NCBI GenBank assembly: GCA_004134985.1
Contig: REGQ01000001.1
Location: forward strand, 248,001 to 312,000
DNA length: 64,000 nucleotides
Direction: 5' to 3'
From: Paenibacillaceae bacterium
GTDB taxonomy: Bacteria > Bacillota > Bacilli > Paenibacillales > Paenibacillaceae
The notes below the pieces were generated by a model. That model was given only the letters and a program-made list of their open reading frames with translations, did not search any database and was not told the DNA's origin. Shown here piece after piece: positions 24,071 through 33,171 of this stretch (position 1 is its first letter; every line of letters starts with the position of its first letter). The position numbers and the translations under genes are program-made.

Positions 24071-25159
24071 ATGAATATTGTAAAATCACTCGATCGAATT
24101 GCTGCCAAAGGGTTGTATCCTCAAAAAGATAACGTCATTTTTGTAGGCATTACCGATGGCGGAGAGCGTCAATACCGTTTATATGGGCAGCTTCCAGCAG
24201 CGGTTACCGATCATTCCGCGCTGTTCGAGATCGGCTCGATGACGAAAGTGTTTACAGCCTTGCTGCTGACTCATTTAGTGCAGCAGAACATGATCAGTCT
24301 GGACGATCCTGTTGCGAAATTTCTCCCTGCTTATGCGAAGTCAACCACTGCTGGCAGCCATGAAACAACATTGCGCCATCTTGCCACACATACCTCCGGC
24401 CTGCCGCGTGAAGATAACGTGCTGAACAAACGAGTAGCGTTCAGCAAAGAAAAACGGTTGAACCCTTACCTTTACTACACCTCAGAAGATCTCACCTCAT
24501 TTCTAAGCACGCATCAACTCAACCGCAAAAAAATCGGCAAATGGAATTATTCGAACATCGGAATGGCCTTATTGGCCCGTATCCTGGAGCATGTTCTGCA
24601 AATCCCCTATGAGCAGGCAGTTGAGGAACTCGTTTGCGCACCGCTCGGCTTATCTGACACCGTCTTTCGTTTAAACAACGAACAGCAGCAGCGTAAAGTA
24701 GAAGCTTTCACCAAGAAACGGACCCCGATTCCACCACTGCAAATAGGCGGTGTCCGAGGTGCAGGGGGCATGAGCTCCACGATGCAGGATATGATGCGGT
24801 TTGTTGAGCTGAATTTAGGCATTATCGACTCAACTGCCACCGATCCGCTCCATTTTTCCCATCAAAAACAAGCAAATGGGCCTGATCAACATTTCAATAT
24901 GGGACTGGGCTGGTTTATTAAGCATTCAAAACATACCACCCACCCTGTTGTATGGACAGGAGGCACAACCATTGGATTTCATACCTATGCAGGCTTTATC
25001 AAAGAAAAGAAGCTTGGTGTCGTTGTTCTTTCATCTTATCACCTTAAACTGTTTGAACTTATCCAAACACTGATGGGCAAAGGTCCGATTGTGACGGACC
25101 GCTTGGCAACGACCATATTTGAAAATGCTTATAAAGCGCAGCCTCCTGCCATAAATTAA
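24071..25159 (+). CDS. serine hydrolase, class C beta-lactamase-like
   Basis: 362 residues of the beta-lactamase/PBP-like (Pfam Beta-lactamase) fold. Active-site motifs are SMTK (Ser56, Lys59), YSN (160-162) and a KTG-equivalent WTGG near the C-terminus. No signal peptide is evident, which argues for a cytoplasmic esterase or peptidase rather than a drug-inactivating secreted enzyme. The ribosome site is AAAGAGG. The upstream AT-rich region contains AAATTACATT, similar to the promoter of the MarR-type gene, hinting at common control. Confidence 0.85.
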   Translation: MNIVKSLDRIAAKGLYPQKDNVIFVGITDGGERQYRLYGQLPAAVTDHSALFEIGSMTKVFTALLLTHLVQQNMISLDDPVAKFLPAYAKSTTAGSHETTLRHLATHTSGLPREDNVLNKRVAFSKEKRLNPYLYYTSEDLTSFLSTHQLNRKKIGKWNYSNIGMALLARILEHVLQIPYEQAVEELVCAPLGLSDTVFRLNNEQQQRKVEAFTKKRTPIPPLQIGGVRGAGGMSSTMQDMMRFVELNLGIIDSTATDPLHFSHQKQANGPDQHFNMGLGWFIKHSKHTTHPVVWTGGTTIGFHTYAGFIKEKKLGVVVLSSYHLKLFELIQTLMGKGPIVTDRLATTIFENAYKAQPPAIN

Positions 25160-25166
25160 TCAGGGC

Positions 25167-25218
25167 TTAAAGCCGGATTTCTCATCGCTGTTTGCATAAA
25201 GTTGACATCCGGCTTTAA
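25167..25218. other. 12-bp stem hairpin after the hydrolase gene
   Basis: TTAAAGCCGGAT and ATCCGGCTTTAA pair perfectly around a 28-base loop, flanked by GGGC/GCCC. There is no T-run, so it is more likely an RNA-stabilising hairpin or a weak terminator. Confidence 0.5.
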
Positions 25219-25269
25219 CAAGTGCCCACTGTGCTTTTCCCGCTTTCCTGTAAGGTTGTTTTCTCCTAG

Positions 25270-25325
25270 CTCTACTCCTATTACTTCTATTACTTCTATT
25301 ACTCTTAACTTCTATTACTTCGATT
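25270..25325. repeat. 9-bp microsatellite (TTACTTCTA)
   Basis: About five to six imperfect copies of TTACTTCTA lie between the hydrolase hairpin and the cotJC stop. Confidence 0.6.
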
Positions 25326-25336
25326 GCCTTATTTCC

Positions 25337-25906
25337 TCAAAACACTTTCTGGCGCTGCCGGTCATCCTTGATCATTTCCACTGCTTCCCGGAACCGCAGC
25401 GAGTGGACGATTTCCCGTTCACGCAGAAAACGCAGGCTGTCCTGCAAATCCACATCATCCGTCATATCAATCAGCCATTGATATGTAGCCCGCGCTTTCT
25501 CTTCAGCGGCAATATCTTCGTAAAGATCAGCCAGTGGGTCGCCTTTCGCAGCGATGTAGGAAGCCGTCCATGGCACACCAGCCGCATTCTGGTAGAACAG
25601 CGCGCCGTCATGGTTGGCGAAGTTGGCGCCAAGGCCAGCCTCTTCCAACTGATAGGGCGTCGCATCCTTGGTCAGCTTGTAGATCATGGTCGCAATCATT
25701 TCTAAATGGGCAAATTCCTCTGTGCCGATGTCGGTTAGCAGTCCGATGACTTTATCCGGAATGGTATACCGCTGATTCAAATAACGCAACGCCGCGGCCA
25801 ATTCACCGTCTGCCCCGCCGTACTGCTCCGTCAAAAATTTGGCCATTCTCGGATCACACTTGCCCACTCGCACCGGATATTGCAATTTTTTATCATAGAC
25901 CCACAT
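25337..25906 (-). CDS. cotJC: spore coat protein CotJC (manganese catalase-like)
   Basis: 189 residues. It starts MWVYDKKLQYPVRVGKCDPR and has the di-manganese ferritin-like helices with TDIGTEEFAHLEMIATMIYK and AAEEKARATYQWL, as in CotJC and manganese catalases. It is laid down on the forespore surface during sporulation and may protect against peroxide. It is the third gene of the minus-strand cotJA-cotJB-cotJC operon. Confidence 0.93.
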   Translation of the reverse strand: MWVYDKKLQYPVRVGKCDPRMAKFLTEQYGGADGELAAALRYLNQRYTIPDKVIGLLTDIGTEEFAHLEMIATMIYKLTKDATPYQLEEAGLGANFANHDGALFYQNAAGVPWTASYIAAKGDPLADLYEDIAAEEKARATYQWLIDMTDDVDLQDSLRFLREREIVHSLRFREAVEMIKDDRQRQKVF

Positions 25907-25945
25907 GTCGTTTGCTTCTCCTCCCTCATACAGGAATAGAACTTG

Positions 25946-26209
25946 CTACACTTGCCAAGGCCAAGGTGATTTCGCCCACTGCCAAGGATACTGCGAATAG
26001 CTGTGCCCAAACTGCAGCAGCGGACCGTACTGCCGTTCAAAAGCTACCGCGCATTTCCCCCGCTGCTCAGCCAGCTGATTAAACTGCTGCAGCGCCTGCA
26101 TGTCGTTCGGATGGGTATCCAGATAAAGCGTTAGCTCAACGAGCGCGAAATCAAATTGCTGCAGTTGTTCAAGCTGTTTGTAATACTGCTCATCAAGCAC
26201 AGTACTCAT
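25946..26209 (-). CDS. cotJB: spore coat protein CotJB
   Basis: 87 residues. The CotJB pattern is clear: YYKQLEQLQQFDFALVELTL, then YLDTHPNDMQALQQFNQLA and a closing Tyr/Trp-rich tail with the conserved RQYGPL. The start overlaps the cotJA stop by 4 bases. It acts with CotJA and CotJC in coat assembly. Confidence 0.92.
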   Translation of the reverse strand: MSTVLDEQYYKQLEQLQQFDFALVELTLYLDTHPNDMQALQQFNQLAEQRGKCAVAFERQYGPLLQFGHSYSQYPWQWAKSPWPWQV

Positions 26210-26427
26210 TGCGGCGTCCCTCCTCTGCGGCGGGATTCATAAGGACTGTACAATGCAGGCCACAGAGTGCCGATGCGCAAAGCCTCCTGCAAAGAATATT
26301 GCGGCCAATTCATCGGTTGGAAAGTAATAAATTGATTGGGGGGAACGACATACGTCTTCGTGCGAATTGGCGGACAGGGGTCGAAAGGTCCGATAAACGG
26401 ATGGTACTCACGGACTTGATTATTCAC
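26206..26427 (-). CDS. cotJA: spore coat associated protein CotJA
   Basis: 73 residues: the Pro-rich FIGPFDPCPPIRTKTYVVPP, then MNWPQYSLQEALRIGTLWP and the conserved ALYSPY. First gene of cotJABC. In Bacillus subtilis the operon depends on sigma E in the mother cell; upstream on the minus strand a GTCATAGG near 26470 is a loose match to a sigma E -35, but no convincing -10 follows. Ribosome site GAGGAGGAAAG. Confidence 0.9.
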   Translation of the reverse strand: MNNQVREYHPFIGPFDPCPPIRTKTYVVPPNQFITFQPMNWPQYSLQEALRIGTLWPALYSPYESRRRGGTPQ

Positions 26428-26529
26428 GGCAGACTTTCCTCCTCGGGTTAAGGTGCTACAGCTATCCTATGACATCCGCCCAGAAATAGTGCTTGGCACG
26501 CCTAAAAAAAGAAGACTGCTTGGTTATCT

Positions 26530-27570
26530 CTACAGTTTGATTTTCGTCTGAAACAGCCCCGCCTGCCGTGATGCCATAAAAATAATGACGACCAGCGGGC
26601 CGACGAATACCCCGATGACACCGATGAGTTTGAACCCGACGTACAAGCTGATCAAGGCAGGCAGCGCCCCGATTCCAATAGAATCCGCCAGCACTTTCGG
26701 CTCAATGATCCGCCGGAACACCGTAATGACGAGGAACAGTACGACAAGACCGAATCCTGTAAACATATCGCCAACAAGCAATAGGTACAGCGCCCACGGC
26801 AGCAGCACCGATCCCGTGCCCAAAATTGGCAAAATATCGACCAGCACGATGAGCAGGGCGATGGCAAGCGGATATTGAATGCCAAGCACGAGTAAACCGG
26901 CTAGCGTTATTACATATGTCATCATGCTTAAAATAATTTGCGAGCGGAGAAAGCCGAAAATAGAGCTGCGGAGATTTTGCAATACGGTATCGACTTGCGT
27001 GCGTGATTTCTCTTCGAAGAAGGACAGGAAGGTTGCTTTCAATGTATTCAAGCTATAGCTGAACATATAGACAGCGACGAAGAAGACGATGAAAAAGATG
27101 AAAAAGCCGGGGATGCCTCTGGCAAAATTAACAAACATGGTGGAGATGCTGCCGATCATTCCCGTTAAGGCGTTCGCCGAGGATGCAATCCAGCTCTGCA
27201 GCTGTGCGGCGGTCTCAGGGGACAGACTGGAATAATACAGTTCCAGATTGGCCGTCGCATTCTGAACATAATCATTGGCGCCGCCCACATAGAGCGGAAC
27301 CTTATCCCAAAATTCAACCAGTTCGGCGACGATTTTAACGCCAAGGACACTCATGAGTCCAAAGACAAGCATCGTAAACATAGTGCTGGACAACGTGGCC
27401 GCGGCCACCCGCTTCAACTGCAGCGTTCGCATGAGCAGCAGCGTAAAAGGTTCCAAAAACAGCGCTACAATCAGCGCCAGCAAGAAGGGCGCGCCTACCG
27501 TAAACAACAGGTAGATCAGCGCCAATCCTACTGCAATCGTAAGCAGAGCTTTTCCAGACATGCTGTTCAT
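26530..27570 (-). CDS. AI-2E family membrane protein, YtvI-like (sporulation)
   Basis: 346 residues with about 7-8 membrane helices: two hairpins at the N-terminus, a long periplasm-facing region (about 75-150) and the C-terminal core with LVDILPILGTGSVLLPWALY and GLVVLFLVITVFRRIIEPKV, the diagnostic AI-2E transporter motif. Length and loop pattern fit YtvI, an integral membrane protein of the sporulation programme; its transport activity is unknown. Proximity to cotJABC supports a sporulation role. Confidence 0.78.
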   Translation of the reverse strand: MNSMSGKALLTIAVGLALIYLLFTVGAPFLLALIVALFLEPFTLLLMRTLQLKRVAAATLSSTMFTMLVFGLMSVLGVKIVAELVEFWDKVPLYVGGANDYVQNATANLELYYSSLSPETAAQLQSWIASSANALTGMIGSISTMFVNFARGIPGFFIFFIVFFVAVYMFSYSLNTLKATFLSFFEEKSRTQVDTVLQNLRSSIFGFLRSQIILSMMTYVITLAGLLVLGIQYPLAIALLIVLVDILPILGTGSVLLPWALYLLLVGDMFTGFGLVVLFLVITVFRRIIEPKVLADSIGIGALPALISLYVGFKLIGVIGVFVGPLVVIIFMASRQAGLFQTKIKL

Positions 27571-27589
27571 GCTCCCTCCTGCGCCAAAG

Positions 27590-28720
27590 TTACAGAAGTG
27601 CCCGTCTTTGCTTGAAATCGGTTTGCTTATAGTACATTTCTTTCACGAGCAGGTTCGGCCCGCAGCAGCCTGCCGCAAGGCAGCGGCAATCCACGCTGTC
27701 GGCTAGCGAACTTGCCAGCCAGCGGTCAAACAGCTCGGTCAACCGATCCTGCTGAATATTACCAAACGCCGGGACATCGGAAAAATCGGTGACAAACACA
27801 TCTCCCGTGAACAGATTCACATTGAGACGGTTTCTTCCATCGGGATCATTGCGCACCGTCACATTCGGCTGCTGCCTCAATTCCGCGATCAGTTCCCGCT
27901 CCTCCGCCAGCTCGCTGCATGCGAAGAAGGGCAATGTGCCGAACAGCATCCAGATCGACTTGTCGCGGGCGTCAATCAGCTTCCGGATCGACCGGAGCAT
28001 ATCCTCACGGGAGAGAACCGGCAGATTGGCGGCAAAAGCGCTCGGATACATCGGATGCACTTCATGCCGCTTGCAGCCCATCTCCACAATTAAACGGTGG
28101 ATATCGTCTATCGATTCATGCGTGCGGTAATTAATCATTGATTCAGCGGAAATATACATCCCCTCGTCGCTTAAGCGCCGTGTGTTCTCAATCATGCGGT
28201 CGTACATCTTGGTGGCCGCCTCAAGCGAGACAGGATGGGGAGAGTTGGCAAATCCGATACGATGAAAGTGTTCCGGCTTCGTATAATTGAACGAGATGTG
28301 CATGACATCAAGATACGGGAGCAATTGTTCATAACGGCGGTAATCGAGCGTTAAATTGGAATTCATCTGGGAGCGAACCCCTCTGCTTTTCGCATAGCGA
28401 AGCAGCGGGATAATATAATCGGTAACCGTCCGCTGGGAAAACGATGGTTCGCCGCCCGTGATGGAAATCGTCTGGAGATGCTCCACTTCATCCAGCCGCC
28501 GCAGCATTTGTTCCAACGGAAGCTTCGCAGGCTCGTTCCAGGCGAGCATATCGCCAACAGCGCAGTGCTCGCAGCGCATGTTGCACAGATTTGTTATGGT
28601 CATCTCCACGCTTGTCAGCACATGCTTGCCATGTTTAATAAGCGAGTGGATCGGGTCCCATGGATCAGTCTGTGGCGTAACGTGAGGCAGCGCAGCTGCG
28701 CGATTTTCTTGAGTAAGCAT
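27590..28720 (-). CDS. radical SAM protein of the YfkAB type
   Basis: 376 residues from ATG 28720 (an in-frame GTG at 28735 has no ribosome site). The cluster motif CNMRCEHC gives Cys46, Cys50 and Cys53 (CX3CX2C), followed by SITGGEPSFS and QMNSNLTLDYRRYEQLLPYL. A C-terminal cysteine group (CRCLAAGCCG) suggests an auxiliary cluster. YfkAB proteins are widespread in Bacillales and have no proven substrate. The gap to the YtvI-like gene is 19 bases, so the two are probably co-transcribed. Confidence 0.87.
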   Translation of the reverse strand: MLTQENRAAALPHVTPQTDPWDPIHSLIKHGKHVLTSVEMTITNLCNMRCEHCAVGDMLAWNEPAKLPLEQMLRRLDEVEHLQTISITGGEPSFSQRTVTDYIIPLLRYAKSRGVRSQMNSNLTLDYRRYEQLLPYLDVMHISFNYTKPEHFHRIGFANSPHPVSLEAATKMYDRMIENTRRLSDEGMYISAESMINYRTHESIDDIHRLIVEMGCKRHEVHPMYPSAFAANLPVLSREDMLRSIRKLIDARDKSIWMLFGTLPFFACSELAEERELIAELRQQPNVTVRNDPDGRNRLNVNLFTGDVFVTDFSDVPAFGNIQQDRLTELFDRWLASSLADSVDCRCLAAGCCGPNLLVKEMYYKQTDFKQRRALL

Positions 28721-28822
28721 GCTATGAATCAACACCTGACTTTAGTAATCTTGGATCTATTATATACGCATCCTCTTATTTTAATGTTACTTGTCTCAGG
28801 TTGCAATGTTGAATAAAGAGAA

Positions 28823-29953
28823 TTAGACGCGCAGATCTTCGTCAGATGTTGCGGGGATATGAATATCCGAATCATTAACACTTACAATCATTGTCGTCAA
28901 TTGCTCCGACAGATCGGTTTCATAGGGAGCTTTGAGCCGTTCGCCGGCTTCATTGTACAGAACACGCACGATAGGGCGGTGCAGACAGGTCGGATCGGCG
29001 CCGACAACAATTCCTGATTCCCCGCTATTCAGTTTCACCGAAACTCCGATCGGGTATAAAAACACCTTGTCGCGAAAAAGCCTTACCATGCGCTGCTCAT
29101 ATAAAGTGCCGCTTCCTACATACAGTCCCTCCATCGCCTGATGCGGCAGCAGCGGCGAGCTGTAGATGCGCGTTGTCGTCATGGCGTCATAGGAGTCGAC
29201 CAGCCCAATCCATTTGGCATAAGGATGAATTTCCTTATCATGAATGCCGCGCGGATACCCGCTGCCGTCAATCCGTTCATGATGCTGATAAGCGCAATGG
29301 GCAACCGTAAGCGATACGTTGGGCTCGTCTTTAAGCAATTGAAAGCCCAGCTCAGCATGACGCTTCATCTCTTCGTATTCATCCTTTGTCAGTGCGCTGG
29401 GCTTGAATAAAATCGTTTCAGGAATTTGGGTTTTGCCAATATCATGCAGCAATGCCCCCATTCCCAGCATCGACAGGTCCTCACGCGAGTAACCGTCCGC
29501 AATGCCAAGCATGACCGAATAGACGCACACATTCAAGGAATGCTGAAACAGATAATGATCTACTGCTCCCATATTCATCAGCATGATCATCGCATTGTCC
29601 CGTCCGCTCAGTTCATCGACAACAAGCGACATCACATCTTTAAATTGCCTGGCGATATATGGGTAGGTTCCCCCCTTGGAACGCTTGGGACTATCAATTA
29701 ATTTTCTGAATCCGGTTCGCACTTCTTTCAAAGCGCGAATATGCAAGTCTTCGCTTAACATCTCTGGCGCAGTGACATCCGATGTCATTTCATCCTCAAT
29801 ATAGACATAACCAATACCGCATTCCCCGAGACGGCGGATCAAGTGCCGGGTCAACTCGACATGACGCCCTAATAGCACAATACCGTCTTCGGAATATATT
29901 TTTTTTGCTAACTTCATACCCGGTTGACATTGCTGTACAGGCACCAGACGCAT
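28823..29953 (-). CDS. HD-GYP domain c-di-GMP phosphodiesterase
   Basis: 376 residues. The N-terminal about 100 residues form a short sensory or dimerisation region. The HD-GYP domain holds HDIGK (170-174) and HHERIDGSGYP (224-234), all metal and substrate residues intact. A small C-terminal beta domain (about 290-376, VSVKLNSGESGIVVGADPTC) is of the kind often found with this group. Expected to hydrolyse c-di-GMP and influence motility and biofilm. A paralogue with the same layout lies at 32.0 kb. Confidence 0.9.
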   Translation of the reverse strand: MRLVPVQQCQPGMKLAKKIYSEDGIVLLGRHVELTRHLIRRLGECGIGYVYIEDEMTSDVTAPEMLSEDLHIRALKEVRTGFRKLIDSPKRSKGGTYPYIARQFKDVMSLVVDELSGRDNAMIMLMNMGAVDHYLFQHSLNVCVYSVMLGIADGYSREDLSMLGMGALLHDIGKTQIPETILFKPSALTKDEYEEMKRHAELGFQLLKDEPNVSLTVAHCAYQHHERIDGSGYPRGIHDKEIHPYAKWIGLVDSYDAMTTTRIYSSPLLPHQAMEGLYVGSGTLYEQRMVRLFRDKVFLYPIGVSVKLNSGESGIVVGADPTCLHRPIVRVLYNEAGERLKAPYETDLSEQLTTMIVSVNDSDIHIPATSDEDLRV

Positions 29954-30045
29954 CGTATCGACTCCTGCAATTCTTATGTAATACCCCTATAGATAACATC
30001 GGCATCTCAGGGGCGCTTTGTTAGTTTTTCCGCTCATTATTTCGA

Positions 30046-31500
30046 CTAACTTCGACGCATAACGACATTCCAATGTCGATTTTTACATCCTTCCACTGCT
30101 GCCTTATTGTTAAGCTCATCAGCCAGCAGATCACGGATGAATTCAGGGAGATAATAGGTCAGTTCCGTCCCCTCTTTGATGCTTTTGTAGCCTGCGCCAA
30201 AGGAGAACATATCGATGGTGCCTACAGTATACGTGCGTTCATCGTCAAGCGGCTCCCCATTCACTATGATCGATACCAGTTTATTATGTTCGGGCCGGTT
30301 CGGATCATAGACAATGTCCAATCCATCAACCGCAAGCGTGCCAAGCGTAAGGCCGCGAAAGCCAAAGCCGCGCAGCGGGTAATCGATCCATTCCGCCAAC
30401 ACAGACTGCTCCAGCGCAATGCGGATTTGACGCCCTCCAAGCCGCATGCGGCAAGGATTAACCGGGGATGGACACAGTGCGTGCAACTGCCCGGCCGTCA
30501 CGTCTCCCGCTGCCAAACCGCCTAGCAGTTGACCCGTGTTCACGAGGCCAATCTCGGCTCCGGTATGGCGGCGCAGACCTGCTGCCAGCAAATTGCCAAG
30601 CGGGGATTCCCGATCAGCATAGGCGGGCAAAGCCGAATTGAGCCGGGTAACTACCCTGCTCAAGCGCTGTTTGCCTGATTCGCCAAACTCGCTAATAATG
30701 GCAGCCGCTTCCGGATCCTCAGAATAAGCCGCCATCGGCACGCAGCGGGCATGACAAAGCGCTTTGCCTGACTCCGGGTCAAGCCCAATCTCCACCCGCC
30801 CGATATAGTCGCCGTACTTGCCCGCGGCGCAAATCGTTGTTTCGCCCACAACAAGCCCCTCTTCCAGCAGATGATGCGTATGCGCACCAAGTATAAGATC
30901 AATTCCCGGAATTTGAGCCGCCATCCGCTCATCCATGGGCAAGCCCAAATGTGACAGCACAACGGTCACATCTACATGCGGCCTTAGCCACGCTATTTGT
31001 TCCGCCAATAACGCGAATGGTTCACGCACCTCCCAGCCCAGCAGCTTGTAGAACGCCTCGTATTGCGCTGTTGCAGCAGTCAGGCCGATGCGCAGGCCGC
31101 CTTTGTGCACAATTAAACGGGGAAGCAGCCATTCCGGCAGCTCTCCGGTTTCGCAATCATAGAGATTAGCGCATATTACCGGAAACCGCGCATACTTGCG
31201 GTACACATTCTGCAGCAGCTCCTTGCTGTAAGTCAATCCTTCATTATTGCCAATCGTGGCTGCTTCATATCCGGCACTATTGAGCAATTCGACGTTAATT
31301 CGGCCGTCGCTTCCTTCCGTCTCCAGGCGCATTCGATCCATATGATCCCCGCAATCGACTACCAACAATCCGTCATCGCCTCTTAAACGGCGCTCCTCTG
31401 AAATATAGGAAGCCATGCGGGCGCTTTGCTCCAGACGGCTGTGTACATCATTGCTGTGAAGCAGGACGACTTGCGTGGGACGAGATTGCTTTAATTCCAT
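30046..31500 (-). CDS. metallophosphatase / 5'-nucleotidase, YunD-like
   Basis: 484 residues from ATG 31500 after GGAGGGAG (an upstream in-frame ATG at 31515 contains that site). Calcineurin-like motifs: LLHSNDVHSR, VDCGDHMD, GNNEG, and VVLSHLG with LGAHTHHLL. The C-terminal 5'-nucleotidase domain (about 280-484) includes GLVNTGQLLGGL and FSFGAGY. No signal peptide is visible, so a cytoplasmic YunD-type enzyme acting on nucleotides or cyclic nucleotides is likely. Confidence 0.88.
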   Translation of the reverse strand: MELKQSRPTQVVLLHSNDVHSRLEQSARMASYISEERRLRGDDGLLVVDCGDHMDRMRLETEGSDGRINVELLNSAGYEAATIGNNEGLTYSKELLQNVYRKYARFPVICANLYDCETGELPEWLLPRLIVHKGGLRIGLTAATAQYEAFYKLLGWEVREPFALLAEQIAWLRPHVDVTVVLSHLGLPMDERMAAQIPGIDLILGAHTHHLLEEGLVVGETTICAAGKYGDYIGRVEIGLDPESGKALCHARCVPMAAYSEDPEAAAIISEFGESGKQRLSRVVTRLNSALPAYADRESPLGNLLAAGLRRHTGAEIGLVNTGQLLGGLAAGDVTAGQLHALCPSPVNPCRMRLGGRQIRIALEQSVLAEWIDYPLRGFGFRGLTLGTLAVDGLDIVYDPNRPEHNKLVSIIVNGEPLDDERTYTVGTIDMFSFGAGYKSIKEGTELTYYLPEFIRDLLADELNNKAAVEGCKNRHWNVVMRRS

Positions 31501-31542
31501 GCCTGCTCCCTCCATATGACTTCACATTTTTTTCTTATGATT

Positions 31543-31734
31543 CTAGCCGCCGATTTTGCTTGCATCCCCTGTCCGTAGGAAGATGATTATGTACCTCACC
31601 TGGAAGCTATGCCCCGGAAGATGAACCGTCATCTCGCCGAACCACAGCGTGTCGAGTGTAAGATTCATTCTTGTCAAGCTTGCCTTCTTCAGTTCTTCCG
31701 CGTGTGCGGACAGCAAAGCTGGAAGATTCAGCAA
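31543..31734 (-). CDS. short frame upstream of the YunD-like gene, doubtful
   Basis: 63 codons from a TTG at 31734 after AAGGGG. The peptide (LTRMNLTLDTLWFGEMTVHL, then PGHSFQVRYIIIFLRT) looks more protein-like than a random frame. The same phase is open further upstream but broken by a TAA near 31774, so it could be a small gene, the end of a decayed gene, or chance. No family is recognised. The rest of 31735-32024 holds no supported gene. Confidence 0.3.
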   Translation of the reverse strand: MLNLPALLSAHAEELKKASLTRMNLTLDTLWFGEMTVHLPGHSFQVRYIIIFLRTGDASKIGG

Positions 31735-32024
31735 ACTGCCCCTTCCCCCGGCATGCAGTTCAATCGCCGATGGTTATCCATCGATCCGTTGCTTAAAATC
31801 GGCGAATGAATGATGCGCGCGCCCATCAAGGCTGCTCACTGCTGCATGTTCCGCACCCCTTACCGTCACCTTCCTAGCATAACATTTTTTCATAGCTTGT
31901 GGTATGCTGTACCCAAACAGGCCATGGCAGATACAGGGTAAAAAGTGAAAGATAGATTGCCAAATTGCACCTATTTTTGATACCATATAGTCAGTTGTCC
32001 AATAAATAATATTGGGGGTGTCGT

Positions 32025-33104
32025 ATGAGAATTCACGTAATGGATTTGATTGAAGGAGACCGTCTCGACAGCGATACATTCAACGGTTACGGGCTGAATG
32101 TCCTCTCCAAAGGGAAAGTATTGTATGGCAACGAAATCTCCAAACTGCTGCAGCATCAGATTGACTATGTGAGCATTGAGGAACGGACACCGCATACATC
32201 CGCTGACTTGACGGTTGAGCAATCCTACTCGCCGCAATGGTTGAACAATATGAAACCTGTCTACAATGCAGCTATTCGAAATTGTGAGCTGCTGTTTGAG
32301 AAAGCGCATGCTGAAGGTTCGATTAATATTGCCGATGCAGAGTCTGCTTTTCAGCCGCTTATAGAGAACTTCAATGCTGAACGCGATATCGTCTCGATTC
32401 TGCTTCACCTCGGTACCAAGGATGATTACACGTATCAGCATTCAGTACAAGTCGGCATGCTTTCCTATTATCTTGCCCAGTGGCTCGGTTATGACGAGCA
32501 GGAATGCGCAAGGATCGGGAAGGCCGGTTTTCTGCACGATATCGGCAAATGCAAAATTGACAGCGCCATATTGAACAAACCAGGGAAGCTGACAAACGAA
32601 GAATTTGAGGAAATCAAGCAGCATACAGTGTATGGCCATGACATTATCCTCCGCTCCTATAACGATGAGGAGCTTGCCTTGACCGCTCTGCAGCATCATG
32701 AGCGTGTGGACGGAAGCGGCTACCCAAACCAGCTTCGGGGAGATGCCATTCATCCCTATGCCAAAATCGTTGCCGTAGCAGACATCTACAGCGCAATGAT
32801 TACAGAACGGGTGTACCAGACAGAAAGAGATTTGTTCGATGTGCTTAAGGAACTGAACAGAATGAGCTTCGGACAATTGGATCCGCTTACAACACATGTC
32901 TTCATCCGTCAGATGCTGCCTAATTTTATCGGTAAAAAAGTGCTGCTCAAATCAGGCCGGACAGGCGAGATTGTGATGACCCATCCATCCGATTATTTCA
33001 GGCCGCTCATCCAGCTTGAAGATCGGTTCATGGATCTTTCCATTGAAATCGATGATGAAATCAAACAGGTTATCGGCTCCTCGCTACAAGCCAACCCACA
33101 ATAA
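32025..33104 (+). CDS. HD-GYP domain c-di-GMP phosphodiesterase (second copy)
   Basis: 359 residues with the same order as the protein at 28.8-30.0 kb: N-terminal region of about 110 residues, HD-GYP domain with HDIGK (171-175) and HHERVDGSGYP (224-234), and a small C-terminal domain starting near 300 with KVLLKSGRTGEIVM. All catalytic residues are intact. It is transcribed away from the YunD-like gene, and the two HD-GYP genes bracket that gene. Confidence 0.9.
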   Translation: MRIHVMDLIEGDRLDSDTFNGYGLNVLSKGKVLYGNEISKLLQHQIDYVSIEERTPHTSADLTVEQSYSPQWLNNMKPVYNAAIRNCELLFEKAHAEGSINIADAESAFQPLIENFNAERDIVSILLHLGTKDDYTYQHSVQVGMLSYYLAQWLGYDEQECARIGKAGFLHDIGKCKIDSAILNKPGKLTNEEFEEIKQHTVYGHDIILRSYNDEELALTALQHHERVDGSGYPNQLRGDAIHPYAKIVAVADIYSAMITERVYQTERDLFDVLKELNRMSFGQLDPLTTHVFIRQMLPNFIGKKVLLKSGRTGEIVMTHPSDYFRPLIQLEDRFMDLSIEIDDEIKQVIGSSLQANPQ

Positions 33105-33136
33105 AGCACCAGAGGCTGAAGCCCGCCTCTGGTGCT
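33105..33136. terminator. hairpin between convergent genes
   Basis: AGCACCAGAGGC and GCCTCTGGTGCT form a perfect 12-bp stem with an 8-base loop. A TTTATTG run follows on the minus strand only. Probably shared by the convergent HD-GYP and NlpC/P60 genes. Confidence 0.55.
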
Positions 33137-33171
33137 GCTAATGCGCCGATTGCCCGCCTTGCGCATAAGCG

